Shown here in pieces: positions 8,918 to 15,786 of a stretch of 18,790 bases of DNA (positions within the stretch are counted from its first letter, which is position 1; every line of letters starts with the position of its first letter). Under the pieces are notes generated by a model, which had not been told where the DNA came from, did no database searches, and saw only the letters and a list, made by a program, of their open reading frames with translations. Origin of the DNA: Acidovorax sp. (GTDB taxonomy: Bacteria; Pseudomonadota; Gammaproteobacteria; Burkholderiales; Burkholderiaceae_C); the NCBI GenBank assembly GCA_011620245.1, contig WOZN01000093.1, positions 2,209 to 20,998 of the forward strand, read 5' to 3'. A program made the position numbers and the translations under genes.

Positions 8918-10162
8918 ATGACCGATCTGTTGAAAACCAGCCTCGACCGCCGCACCGTGCTGCAAGCCGCCACCGTGGGTGCCGTGGGCATAAGCCCCGC
9001 ACTGCGCGCCCTCGTCCATGCCCGGGGCTCGGACGCCCCGGAGAAAAAGGAGGTGAAGATCGGCTTCATCCCGCTGACCGACTGCGCCAGCGTGGTCATG
9101 GCCTCGGTGCTGGGCTTGGACAAGAAATACGGCGTGACCATCATCCCCACCAAGGAGGCCAGCTGGGCCGGCGTGCGCGACAAGCTGGTGAACGGCGAGC
9201 TGGACTTTGCCCATGTGCTCTACGGCCTGGTGTACGGCGTGCACCTGGGCACGGCCGGCCCCAAGAAAGACATGGCGGTGCTGATGAACCTGAACCACAA
9301 CGGGCAGGCCATCACGCTGTCGAAGGCGCTGGCCGACAAGGGGGCGGTGGATGGCCCGTCGCTTGCCGCGCTGATGGCCAGGGAAAAGCGCGAATACACC
9401 TTTGCCGGCACCTTCCCCACGGGCACGCACGCGATGTGGATGCACTACTGGCTGGCGGCGGCGGGCATCAACCCGCTGTCGGGCGCCAAGCTGATCACCG
9501 TGCCGCCGCCGCAGATGGTGGCCAACATGCGCGTGGGCAACATGGACGGCTTTTGCGTGGGCGAGCCCTGGAACCACCGCGCCATCATGGACGGCATCGG
9601 CATCACCGCCAACACCACGCAAGACATCTGGAAGGACCACCCCGAGAAGGTGCTGGGCACCACGGCCGACTTTGTGAAGAAGCACCCCAACACCACGCGC
9701 GCCGTGATGATGGCGGTGCTCGAAGCCAGCCAGTGGATCGACGCGAGCCTGTCCAACAAGATGAAGATGGCCGAAACGGTGGCGCAAAAATCCTACATCA
9801 ACACCAGCGTGGACGCCATCAACCAGCGCATTCTGGGCCGCTACCAGAACGGCATGGGCAAGACCTGGGACGACCCGAACCACATGAAGTTTTTCAACGA
9901 CGGGGCGGTGAACTTCCCCTACCTGAGCGATGGCATGTGGTTCCTCACCCAGCACAAGCGCTGGGGCCTGCTCAAGAGCCACCCCGACTACCTGGCCGTG
10001 GCCAGGCAGGTGAACCAGGTGGAGCTTTACAAATCGGTGGCCAGCGCCCTCAAGGTGAACATGCCCAAGGACATGCTGCGCACATCCAGGCTGATCGACG
10101 GCGTGGTCTGGGATGGCAAGGACCCCGCCAAATACGCCGACGGTTTCAGGATCAAGGCCTGA
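8918..10162 (+). CDS. nrtA: Nitrate ABC transporter substrate-binding protein, CmpA/NrtA family
   Basis: This 414-residue protein should capture nitrate (or nitrite) in the periplasm and deliver it to the permease encoded next. ATG 8918 is supported by GAAGGGAA six bases upstream and by the signal sequence it creates: SLDRRTVLQAATVGAVG has the twin arginine (residues 11-12) and hydrophobic stretch of a Tat signal peptide, as in many NrtA proteins. The mature part begins near residue 45 with KIGFIPLTDCASVVMASVLGLDKKYG, the family-typical first motif, followed by GELDFAHVLYGLVYGVHLGT, the AGTFPTGTHAMWMHYWLAAAGI segment and MDGFCVGEPWNHRAI. No lipobox is seen. It differs from NasS, a cytoplasmic relative without a signal peptide, so it is unlikely to be the missing NasT partner. 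Expression is probably gated by the sigma-54 promoter and leader terminator. Confidence 0.93.
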   Translation: MTDLLKTSLDRRTVLQAATVGAVGISPALRALVHARGSDAPEKKEVKIGFIPLTDCASVVMASVLGLDKKYGVTIIPTKEASWAGVRDKLVNGELDFAHVLYGLVYGVHLGTAGPKKDMAVLMNLNHNGQAITLSKALADKGAVDGPSLAALMAREKREYTFAGTFPTGTHAMWMHYWLAAAGINPLSGAKLITVPPPQMVANMRVGNMDGFCVGEPWNHRAIMDGIGITANTTQDIWKDHPEKVLGTTADFVKKHPNTTRAVMMAVLEASQWIDASLSNKMKMAETVAQKSYINTSVDAINQRILGRYQNGMGKTWDDPNHMKFFNDGAVNFPYLSDGMWFLTQHKRWGLLKSHPDYLAVARQVNQVELYKSVASALKVNMPKDMLRTSRLIDGVVWDGKDPAKYADGFRIKA

Positions 10163-10226
10163 GCGCCCAGGCCGCAAGCCCCGCCCACCCCGCCCACCCT
10201 GCACGCCACGCACACCGGAGATCACC

Positions 10227-11171
10227 ATGGTCAGCGCCGTATTCCATTCCCCGCTGGAGCCCACGCCAGCCCCGCATGATGCTATTATAAATGTAGCTGC
10301 CAGCGCACAGCCAGCAAGCGCCAGTGGCCAAAATCACTTGAAACCAGCGAACCCGCCTGCACCCCGGCCGGGGCATGACTGGGCGGCCCTGTCGCGCGGC
10401 TTCTGGCTTGCGGTGCTGCCGCCCCTGTGCGGGCTGGGCTTGCTCGTGGGGCTGTGGGCGCTGGTCTCCGCCAGCACCGGCAACAGCATTCCCGGCCCCC
10501 GGGAGACCTGGTTGCAGGCACTGGAGGTGTTCAGCAACCCGTTTTACAGCAACGGCCCCAACGACCAGGGCGTCGGCTGGAATGTGTTGGCCTCGCTCGA
10601 GCGCGTGGCCATCGGCTTCGGGCTGGCGGCGGTGGTGGGCATTCCGGCGGGCTTTGTGATCGGGCGCTTCAATTTCCTGTCGCGCATGTTCAACCCGCTC
10701 ATCAGCCTGCTGCGCCCGGTGTCGCCGCTGGCCTGGCTGCCGATTGGTTTGCTGGTGTTCAAGGGCGCCAACCCGGCGGCGATCTGGACCATTTTCATCT
10801 GCTCGATCTGGCCCATGATCATCAACACCGCCACGGGCGTGCAGCGCGTGCCCCAGGACTACATGAACGTGGCCCGCGTGCTGAACCTGAGCGAGTGGAA
10901 GATCGCCACCAGGATTTTGTTCCCCGCCGTGCTGCCCTACATGCTGACCGGCGTGCGCCTGGCCGTGGGCACGGCCTGGCTGGTGATCGTGGCGGCCGAG
11001 ATGCTGACGGGCGGCGTGGGCATTGGCTTTTGGGTGTGGGACGAGTGGAACAACCTGAACGTCAAGAACATCATCATCGCCATCTTCGTGATCGGCATCG
11101 TCGGGCTGGTGCTGGAGTACGCACTCATCAAGCTGGCCACCGCATTGACGTTTGAAGAGGTGAAATCATGA
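10227..11171 (+). CDS. nrtB: Nitrate ABC transporter permease
   Basis: This 314-residue inner-membrane subunit of the nitrate importer starts at ATG 10227, with GGAG at 10217-10220 as ribosome site. The first membrane helix is at about residues 59-81. The transport domain then runs through VGIPAGFVIGRFNFLSRMFN, LRPVSPLAWLPIGLLVFKG and the cytoplasmic EAA-type loop (ARVLNLSEWKIATRILFP), which contacts the ATPase, to LTGGVGIGFWVWDEWNNLN, all typical of NrtB/SsuC-type permeases. The first 55 residues are unusual: low-complexity, and partly encoded by a dispersed repeat (10279-10343, residues about 18-39). It lies 64 bp after nrtA, and its stop codon overlaps the ATPase start by four bases (ATGA). 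Confidence 0.93.
   Translation: MVSAVFHSPLEPTPAPHDAIINVAASAQPASASGQNHLKPANPPAPRPGHDWAALSRGFWLAVLPPLCGLGLLVGLWALVSASTGNSIPGPRETWLQALEVFSNPFYSNGPNDQGVGWNVLASLERVAIGFGLAAVVGIPAGFVIGRFNFLSRMFNPLISLLRPVSPLAWLPIGLLVFKGANPAAIWTIFICSIWPMIINTATGVQRVPQDYMNVARVLNLSEWKIATRILFPAVLPYMLTGVRLAVGTAWLVIVAAEMLTGGVGIGFWVWDEWNNLNVKNIIIAIFVIGIVGLVLEYALIKLATALTFEEVKS
10279..10343 (+). repeat. Comamonadaceae-type dispersed repeat inside the nrtB coding sequence
   Basis: The block starts ATGCTATTATAAATGTAGCT and ends GGCCAAAATCACTTGAAA. It resembles an abundant intergenic repeat of Comamonadaceae, which I recall as GCTATT..ATAGCTGCTAGCGC..GCGCTAG..GGCCAAAA..TTGAAA. It is A/T-richer than the gene and has two dyads: GCTA/TAGC (10281-10297), and GCCAGCGC (10299-10306) with GCGC plus TGGC (10318-10328). 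It is in frame without a stop, adding about 22 residues. The family identity is from memory, not a search. Confidence 0.6.
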
Positions 11172-11992
11172 ACACCAGCACCCATGCATCGCTGTCGGGC
11201 AAGTTCATCGAAGTCCAGGGCGTCGGGCAGACTTTCAAGACGGCCAAGGGCCTGTTTCCGGCGCTGCAGGGCATCAATCTCACGGTTGCCAAGGGCGAGT
11301 TCGTGGCGCTCATCGGCCACTCGGGCTGCGGCAAATCCACCCTGCTGAACCTGGTCGCCGGCCTGACCACGCCCAGCAGCGGCGCCCTGCTGTGCGCCAA
11401 CAAGGAGATCAAGGGCCCCGGACCAGAGCGCGCCGTGGTCTTTCAGAACCACTCGCTGCTGCCCTGGCTGACCTGCTTCGACAATGTGCACCTGGCCGTG
11501 GAACGGGTGTTTGGCAAAACCGAAAGCAAGGCCCGGCTGGCGGCCCGCACCGATGCGGCGCTGGCGCTGGTGGGCCTTGCGCACGCTGCGCAAAAGCGCC
11601 CCGGCGAGATCTCGGGCGGCATGAAGCAGCGCGTAGGCATTGCCCGGGCGTTATCGATGCAGCCGCAGGTGCTGCTGATGGACGAGCCCTTTGGTGCCCT
11701 CGACGCCCTCACCCGCGCAAGGCTGCAGGACGAGTTGCTGGAAATCGTGGCGCGCACGCAAAGCACCGTGGTGATGGTGACGCACGATGTGGACGAGGCC
11801 GTGCTGCTGTCCGACAAGATCGTGATGATGACCAACGGCCCCGCCGCCACCATTGGCGAGGTGCTGGCTGTTGACCTGCCACGCCCGCGCAACCGCGTGG
11901 CGCTGGCCGAAGACCCGCGCTACATGCACTGCCGCAAGGCCGTGATCGATTTTCTGTACGCGCGCCAGGTGCATGTGGAAAAGACGGCTTGA
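11168..11992 (+). CDS. nrtD: Nitrate ABC transporter ATP-binding subunit
   Basis: This 274-residue ATPase energises nitrate import. It has Walker A GHSGCGKS (residues 50-57), Q-loop [10 protein letters not shown] (Gln93), signature SGGMKQR (149-155), Walker [13 protein letters not shown] (from 168, Glu173 catalytic) and switch His206 in [19 protein letters not shown] and the NHSLLPW form are characteristic of the nitrate/sulfonate/taurine ATPase group. It is a single-domain NrtD/NasD-like protein, not the NrtC type with a fused binding domain. ATG overlaps the nrtB stop (ATGA), so the two are probably co-translated. No assimilatory nitrate or nitrite reductase gene follows within the window; after 11992 comes a convergent CBS gene. 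The short gap 11993-12154 shows no clear terminator. Confidence 0.93.
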   Translation: MNTSTHASLSGKFIEVQGVGQTFKTAKGLFPALQGINLTVAKGEFVALIGHSGCGKSTLLNLVAGLTTPSSGALLCANKEIKGPGPERAVVFQNHSLLPWLTCFDNVHLAVERVFGKTESKARLAARTDAALALVGLAHAAQKRPGEISGGMKQRVGIARALSMQPQVLLMDEPFGALDALTRARLQDELLEIVARTQSTVVMVTHDVDEAVLLSDKIVMMTNGPAATIGEVLAVDLPRPRNRVALAEDPRYMHCRKAVIDFLYARQVHVEKTA

Positions 11993-12154
11993 TCCGGAGC
12001 CACGCTCAGGGCCCCGGCTGCACGCAGGCAAGGCCTTTTTGCATTCCAGCCGCGACACATCGCCCACAGCACACGAAACCGGCGCGGACCAAGCCAGCGG
12101 CCACCGCGCAAGGGCCGCCCCGCCGCGCAGCGCCACAGGGGGTTGCGCCCTGCC

Positions 12155-12595
12155 TCAGCGGCCGCCGCCCGTGATGTAGTGCTCGAGCTGCTCGATGATG
12201 AATTGCTGCTCGGAAATGATGTCCTTGACCAGGTCGCCGATGGAGATCAGCCCCACCAGCTTGCCGCCATCGACCACGGGCAGATGGCGCAGGCGGTTTT
12301 CCGTCATGAGCGCCATGCATTCCTGGCTGGTCTGGGTGGGGCTCACATACATCACGTGGGTGGTCATGACATCACTGACCAGCGTGACCGACGAGGTGCG
12401 GCCCATCAGGGCAATCTTGCGGGCGTAGTCGCGCTCGGTGAAGATTCCCACGATGGTTTCGCCCTCCATCACCAGCAGGGCTCCGATATGCTTGTCGGCC
12501 ATGCGCTGAAGCGCATCGAACACCGAATCTCCCGGTGCGATGGCGTGGACGGTGTTGTCGCTCTTGGATCTGAGAATGTCAGCAACGGCAGTCAT
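12155..12595 (-). CDS. Tandem CBS-domain protein
   Basis: This 146-residue soluble protein consists almost wholly of two CBS domains forming a Bateman module: the first at about residues 8-62 (VHAIAPGDSVFDALQRMADKH..GALLVMEGETIVGIFTERDYAR) and the second at about 72-130 (VMTTHVMYVSPTQTSQECMALMTENRLRHLPVVDGGKLVGLISIGDLVK). The C-terminal tail QQFIIEQLEHYITGGGR is typical of this common proteobacterial family. Such modules bind adenine nucleotides and may sense energy state, but the partner of stand-alone versions is unknown. It is transcribed towards the nitrate genes. The ATG at 12595 has GGAG-like bases (reverse of 12597-12602) before it. Confidence 0.93.
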   Translation of the reverse strand: MTAVADILRSKSDNTVHAIAPGDSVFDALQRMADKHIGALLVMEGETIVGIFTERDYARKIALMGRTSSVTLVSDVMTTHVMYVSPTQTSQECMALMTENRLRHLPVVDGGKLVGLISIGDLVKDIISEQQFIIEQLEHYITGGGR

Positions 12596-13087
12596 GGAGG
12601 GCCTCGATAAAAAAAGGTGGACGGATGTGAAAGAGTTTCAACGCATCCGGCCTTGTGCGCAACACCGGCGTCGCCAAAGCCATGGCCCGGGATGGGCCGC
12701 GCCATCGGGCTGGCCACCGCCACCGCCCGCATTGCCGCCACCGCCCAGCAGCGAATGAATCCGGCAGCCCGCCCAGATCGGGGCTGCTGCGGTGGCCGCG
12801 CTGCAATGCGCCAGACAGGTCCATGGCGCCCTGGGGCTGGGCCGCATTGCGCCCCAGCGTGCCTATTGGTGCCTATTGGTGCCTATTGGTGCCTATTGAT
12901 CCGGCCCTTTGATGGCATGCAAACCCTGCATGCCGTCAACGGCCAGATGCGCGGCACGAGGGAGAATTCGCCTGGATCGAGCATGCGCTGCAGCGGATGG
13001 AAGAGGTATAGTCGGCCATCCTGAAAACCAGACGCTGCGCGGGCGGTTCGTGCTGCATCAGCTGAACGAACGGCCAGAAGGAATGAG
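12596..13087. other. Gene-poor region between the CBS gene and the inverted-repeat cassette
   Basis: No intact gene is convincing here. The region contains a perfect tandem decamer (12859-12898) and, between about 12900 and 13087, short coding-like stretches in more than one frame (such as GEFAWIEHALQRMEEV then stop, and NQTLRGRFVLHQLNERPEG). These might be the frameshifted remnant of a gene ending at the cassette border. I do not recognise the family. The part from 12605 to 12850 shows only GC-rich shadow frames. Confidence 0.45.
12859..12898. repeat. Tandem decamer GTGCCTATTG, four perfect copies
   Basis: Four exact head-to-tail copies of a 10-bp unit occupy 40 bp. The unit length is not a multiple of three, so a change in copy number would shift any frame crossing it. 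It lies in the gene-poor region before the inverted-repeat cassette. There are no spacers, so it is not a CRISPR. Confidence 0.95.
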
Positions 13088-13172
13088 CATGACTTACGCA
13101 AAACAGGCCCAGGCAAGCCGCCTGCCACAAAGGCATGTACCGTTGTGGCATCCTTGTTTGCGCAAGTCATGA
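13088..13172 (+). repeat. Left inverted repeat, an imperfect 85-bp palindrome
   Basis: The first 64 bp match the right repeat inverted. The block is also nearly self-complementary: CATGACTTACGCAAA at 13088-13102 pairs with TTTGCGCAAGTCATG at 13158-13172 with one mismatch, and CCACAA/TTGTGG form an inner dyad near 13125-13148. It thus looks like a complete REP- or MITE-like unit, of which the right copy is a partial version. Confidence 0.85.
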
Positions 13173-15460
13173 AGATGACGGAAGCAGGAGGGAATGGCGC
13201 AAGCAGCCGTCCGGCGCCACGGCATGTCGATTTCCTGCTCGTGGGCGGCGGGCTCGCAAACGCCATGGCGGCGCAGACCTTGCGGGCCGAGGGCGCGGCG
13301 GGATCGATCCTGATCCTCTGCGCGGAGGATGTTCCGCCCTATCATCGCCCGCCGCTCTCCAAGCGCCTTTTGAACGGAATCGCAGACGATGAGCGGATCT
13401 TCGTCCATCCAAAAGGCTTCTATGATGAGCAGAACATCGCACTCGCCCTCGGCGCGCGGGTAGTCAGCGTTGATGCGGCGAAGCAGACCGTCACCACGGC
13501 GCGCGGCGAGGTGATCGGCTACGGCCAGCTCCTCATCGCCGCCGGGGCCACGCCCAGGCCGCTCGAAGTTTCCGGCGCGTCGCTCCCCGGGGTCTTCAGC
13601 CTGCGCAGCAAGACCGACGCGGACGCCATCCGGGCCGCCATCACGCAGGCAAAGCAGGCGGTTGTGCTCGGCGGCAGCTTCCTCGGCATGGAGATCGCCA
13701 TGTCGCTCCTGGACGCCGGCCTGAAAGTCACGGTCATCGAGCAGGGGCCGGTGCTGCTGCGGCACCTCGAGGCCCCCGATCTCTCCAGCTACTTTATGCG
13801 CTATGCCGAAGGCCGTGGCGCCACTGTCATCCTGAAGGACACCGCCGTCGCGGTGCACGGCCGGGAGCGGGTCCAGGAGGTGGAGACGGCGGCTGGCCGG
13901 CATGTGCCATGCGATCTCTTGGTGGTCAGCATCGGCGTCGCCCCGGCCACGGATTTTCTCGCCGGCAGCGGCATCGCCCTTGAGGGCGGCTACGTGGTGG
14001 TCGATGCTTTGCTGCGCACGAGCGCTCCGAACGTCTTCGCCGCCGGTGACATCACCGTCTTTTATGATCCCGTGTTCGCCCGCCGCCGGCATATCGAGCA
14101 TTGGGACAATGCCGCAAAGCAGGGGCGTCTTGCCGCGCGCAACATGATGGGCCGCCGGTTGCGCTACGACGATGTTTCCTATTTCTTTTGCGAGGTGGGC
14201 GACATCGGCTTCAACGTACTGGGCGCGACGGAAGAGGCGGATGCCTGGGTCGCTCGCGGTGCTTTGGATCAGGGATCCTACGCGCTGTTCTATCTGAAGG
14301 GCGACGTGCCGCGCGCCTTGTTCTCCATGGGACGGCCGGCGGACGAGACCCGCGTGGCCGAGGGGCTGATCCGCTACCGGGTCGGCCTCGGCGATGTCAA
14401 GAGCCGCTTGGGCGACAGCGCATTCGTTCTCGACCGCATTCCGACGCAGACGGCGCTGATCCTCCAGGGCGGCGGCGCCATGGGCGCGTTCGAATGCGGC
14501 GTCGTGAAGGCGCTGGAGGAAGAGGGGATTTTCCCGGACATTGTCGCGGGCGTCTCCATCGGCGCCCTGAACGGCGCCGTCATCGCCGGCAATCCCCGCC
14601 ACGCCACGCAGGCCCTCGAAGCGTTCTGGGCGGACCTTGCCGTGACGACGCCCAACGTGCCCTTCCCCGAGTTCAGGCGTGCAGCAGCGGCGGCGAGGAT
14701 TCTGACGCTGGGCGTGCCCAACTTCTTCACCCCGCGCTGGAGCCTGCCGCCCTACGGCCCTGCGGACTGGCCGGCGAACTGGACCAGCTGCTACGACACG
14801 ACGCCCATGAAGGCGCTGCTCGCCAAATATGTCGACTTCGCCGCGCTCAAGGACAGTCCCGTGCGCCTTCTCATCAGCGCCGTGAACGTGATGACGGCGG
14901 CCCTCGACGTGTTCGACAGCTACGTGGATGACCTGACGCCGGACCATGTGCTGGCGAGCGGCAGCCTGCCGCCGGGCTTTCCCTGGACCCTGGTGGATGG
15001 CAAGCCCTATTGGGACGGCGGCATCATCAGCAACTCACCGCTGGACTTCGTCATCGACCGCTGCGGCCCGGACGGGAAAAGGGTGTTCATCGTCGATCTG
15101 TTCTCGGGTGAGAGGGCATTGCCGACCAACATGCTGGAGGTCCTCGCCCGGCGCGACGAGATCGTCTATGCGGAGCAGGTGCTCAGCGACCTGCGCCATC
15201 GCGAAACCGTCGAAGCCTATCGCAGGCTCATCGACCATATCCTCGCTCAGATCACGCCCGACGAGAGCGGGCGGATCAAGCGTATTCCAGCCTACATCCA
15301 GCTCATGGGGGACGGTGCGGCGACCACCATCACGCGGTTCGTGCGCGCAGGCCGGGCGGGCGAGCATTCCTCCCGCGACTACGATTTTTCCGACATGGCC
15401 ATCGAGGCCAATCAGGCCGAGGGCTATGCGGTGGCGAGGAAGACCCTCGGCCGGTCTTGA
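13169..15460 (+). CDS. Fusion of FAD/NAD(P) ferredoxin-reductase-like oxidoreductase and patatin-like phospholipase
   Basis: This is a 763-residue two-enzyme protein. Residues about 19-410 resemble BphA4/rubredoxin-type reductases: FAD-binding LLVGGGLANAMAA (24-36), PPYHRPPLSK (56-65), the NAD(P)-binding VVLGGSFLGMEIA (165-177), the second FAD motif NVFAAGD (288-294) and the reductase C-terminal HIEHWDNAAKQGRLAA. Residues about 426-763 are patatin-like: oxyanion motif QGGGAMGAF (433-441), nucleophile elbow GVSIG with Ser463, and catalytic Asp616 in DGGIISNSPL. The end (DLRHRETVEAYRRLID) resembles the DUF3734 region of patatins found near hydroxybutyrate genes. All catalytic motifs look intact. 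It could couple lipid or polyester hydrolysis to a redox step; this is inference. Start is uncertain: ATG 13169 and ATG 13175 lie at the edge of the left repeat, GTG 13145 inside it, and none has a good ribosome site. Confidence 0.88.
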   Translation: MKMTEAGGNGASSRPAPRHVDFLLVGGGLANAMAAQTLRAEGAAGSILILCAEDVPPYHRPPLSKRLLNGIADDERIFVHPKGFYDEQNIALALGARVVSVDAAKQTVTTARGEVIGYGQLLIAAGATPRPLEVSGASLPGVFSLRSKTDADAIRAAITQAKQAVVLGGSFLGMEIAMSLLDAGLKVTVIEQGPVLLRHLEAPDLSSYFMRYAEGRGATVILKDTAVAVHGRERVQEVETAAGRHVPCDLLVVSIGVAPATDFLAGSGIALEGGYVVVDALLRTSAPNVFAAGDITVFYDPVFARRRHIEHWDNAAKQGRLAARNMMGRRLRYDDVSYFFCEVGDIGFNVLGATEEADAWVARGALDQGSYALFYLKGDVPRALFSMGRPADETRVAEGLIRYRVGLGDVKSRLGDSAFVLDRIPTQTALILQGGGAMGAFECGVVKALEEEGIFPDIVAGVSIGALNGAVIAGNPRHATQALEAFWADLAVTTPNVPFPEFRRAAAAARILTLGVPNFFTPRWSLPPYGPADWPANWTSCYDTTPMKALLAKYVDFAALKDSPVRLLISAVNVMTAALDVFDSYVDDLTPDHVLASGSLPPGFPWTLVDGKPYWDGGIISNSPLDFVIDRCGPDGKRVFIVDLFSGERALPTNMLEVLARRDEIVYAEQVLSDLRHRETVEAYRRLIDHILAQITPDESGRIKRIPAYIQLMGDGAATTITRFVRAGRAGEHSSRDYDFSDMAIEANQAEGYAVARKTLGRS

Positions 15461-15570
15461 CGCCCCGCGTCGAGCGGGCCTCTCCGGCATTCGGGCGCGG
15501 AAGGTCTCCGCCCGCAAGCATCCTGCATTGTTCGACGCTATGCGGCACATGAAACCGCGCCTTTGGGCGC

Positions 15571-15634
15571 ATGCCACAACGGTACATGCCTTTGTGGCAG
15601 GCGGCTTGCCTGGGCCTGTTTTGCGCAAGTCATG
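15571..15634 (-). repeat. Right inverted repeat
   Basis: This 64-bp block is the inverted copy of 13088-13151 with one mismatch. It lacks the distal arm that makes the left copy a complete palindrome. It ends 152 bp before the start codon of the RND adaptor gene. Read as protein, both copies give the chance peptide QASRLPQRHVPLW. Confidence 0.9.
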
Positions 15635-15786
15635 AGGGTGGCACGCTGCGAAGAGAAAAGGCCGCAGCACAGGCGGTGGACGCACCGCCCGTGCCGAAGC
15701 GCGACATACCCCCTGGCGCCGAAGGCTTCCAGATTCCCCCCGCTTTTTGCGCCAGAATGTTTCGCAATCAAGGACTGCGCGCGCCC

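Larger units (their letters stand above)
13088..15634. mobile_element. Putative inverted-repeat-bounded cassette carrying a reductase-patatin gene
   Basis: A 64-bp sequence at 13088-13151 recurs inverted at 15571-15634 with 63 of 64 bases identical; the one difference is A in the left copy (ACTTACGC) against G. Between them lies a single large gene and no transposase. The arrangement resembles a non-autonomous mobile cassette, but two copies of a dispersed palindromic repeat that happen to flank, or recombined around, an acquired gene would look the same. No clean target duplication was found. Leucine codons in the cargo gene are roughly split between CTC and CTG, unlike the CTG-dominated neighbours, which suggests an outside origin. 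Confidence 0.5.

Noticed and set aside
8918..10162. NrtA as the NasS sensor partner of NasT.
   Set aside because: It has a twin-arginine signal and is followed directly by permease and ATPase genes, which fits a periplasmic binding protein; NasS is cytoplasmic.
12005..12060. A possible terminator after the transporter operon around GGCAAGGCCTTTTTGC.
   Set aside because: The stem is only the AAGGCCTT palindrome with no real loop, too weak to call.
12859..12898. Tandem decamers as a CRISPR array.
   Set aside because: Units are 10 bp, directly abutting, without spacers, and no cas genes are near.
13095..13172. The short peptide QASRLPQRHVPLW, seen in both repeat copies, as a conserved small protein.
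   Set aside because: It is simply the repeat read through in one frame; the frames end differently on each side and no ribosome site precedes them.
15490..15516. A GC-rich dyad after the fusion gene as a terminator.
   Set aside because: Pairing is broken by bulges and there is no T-run.
13083..15636. ATGAG at both outer edges of the inverted repeats as a target-site duplication.
   Set aside because: Three of the five bases on the right belong to the repeat itself, and the left copy is separated by an extra CAT, so a chance match is more likely.
15571..15786. Extension of the RND adaptor by 72 residues to a start at 15571.
   Set aside because: The extension translates the inverted repeat and the promoter region, and would place the lipoprotein signal peptide internally.
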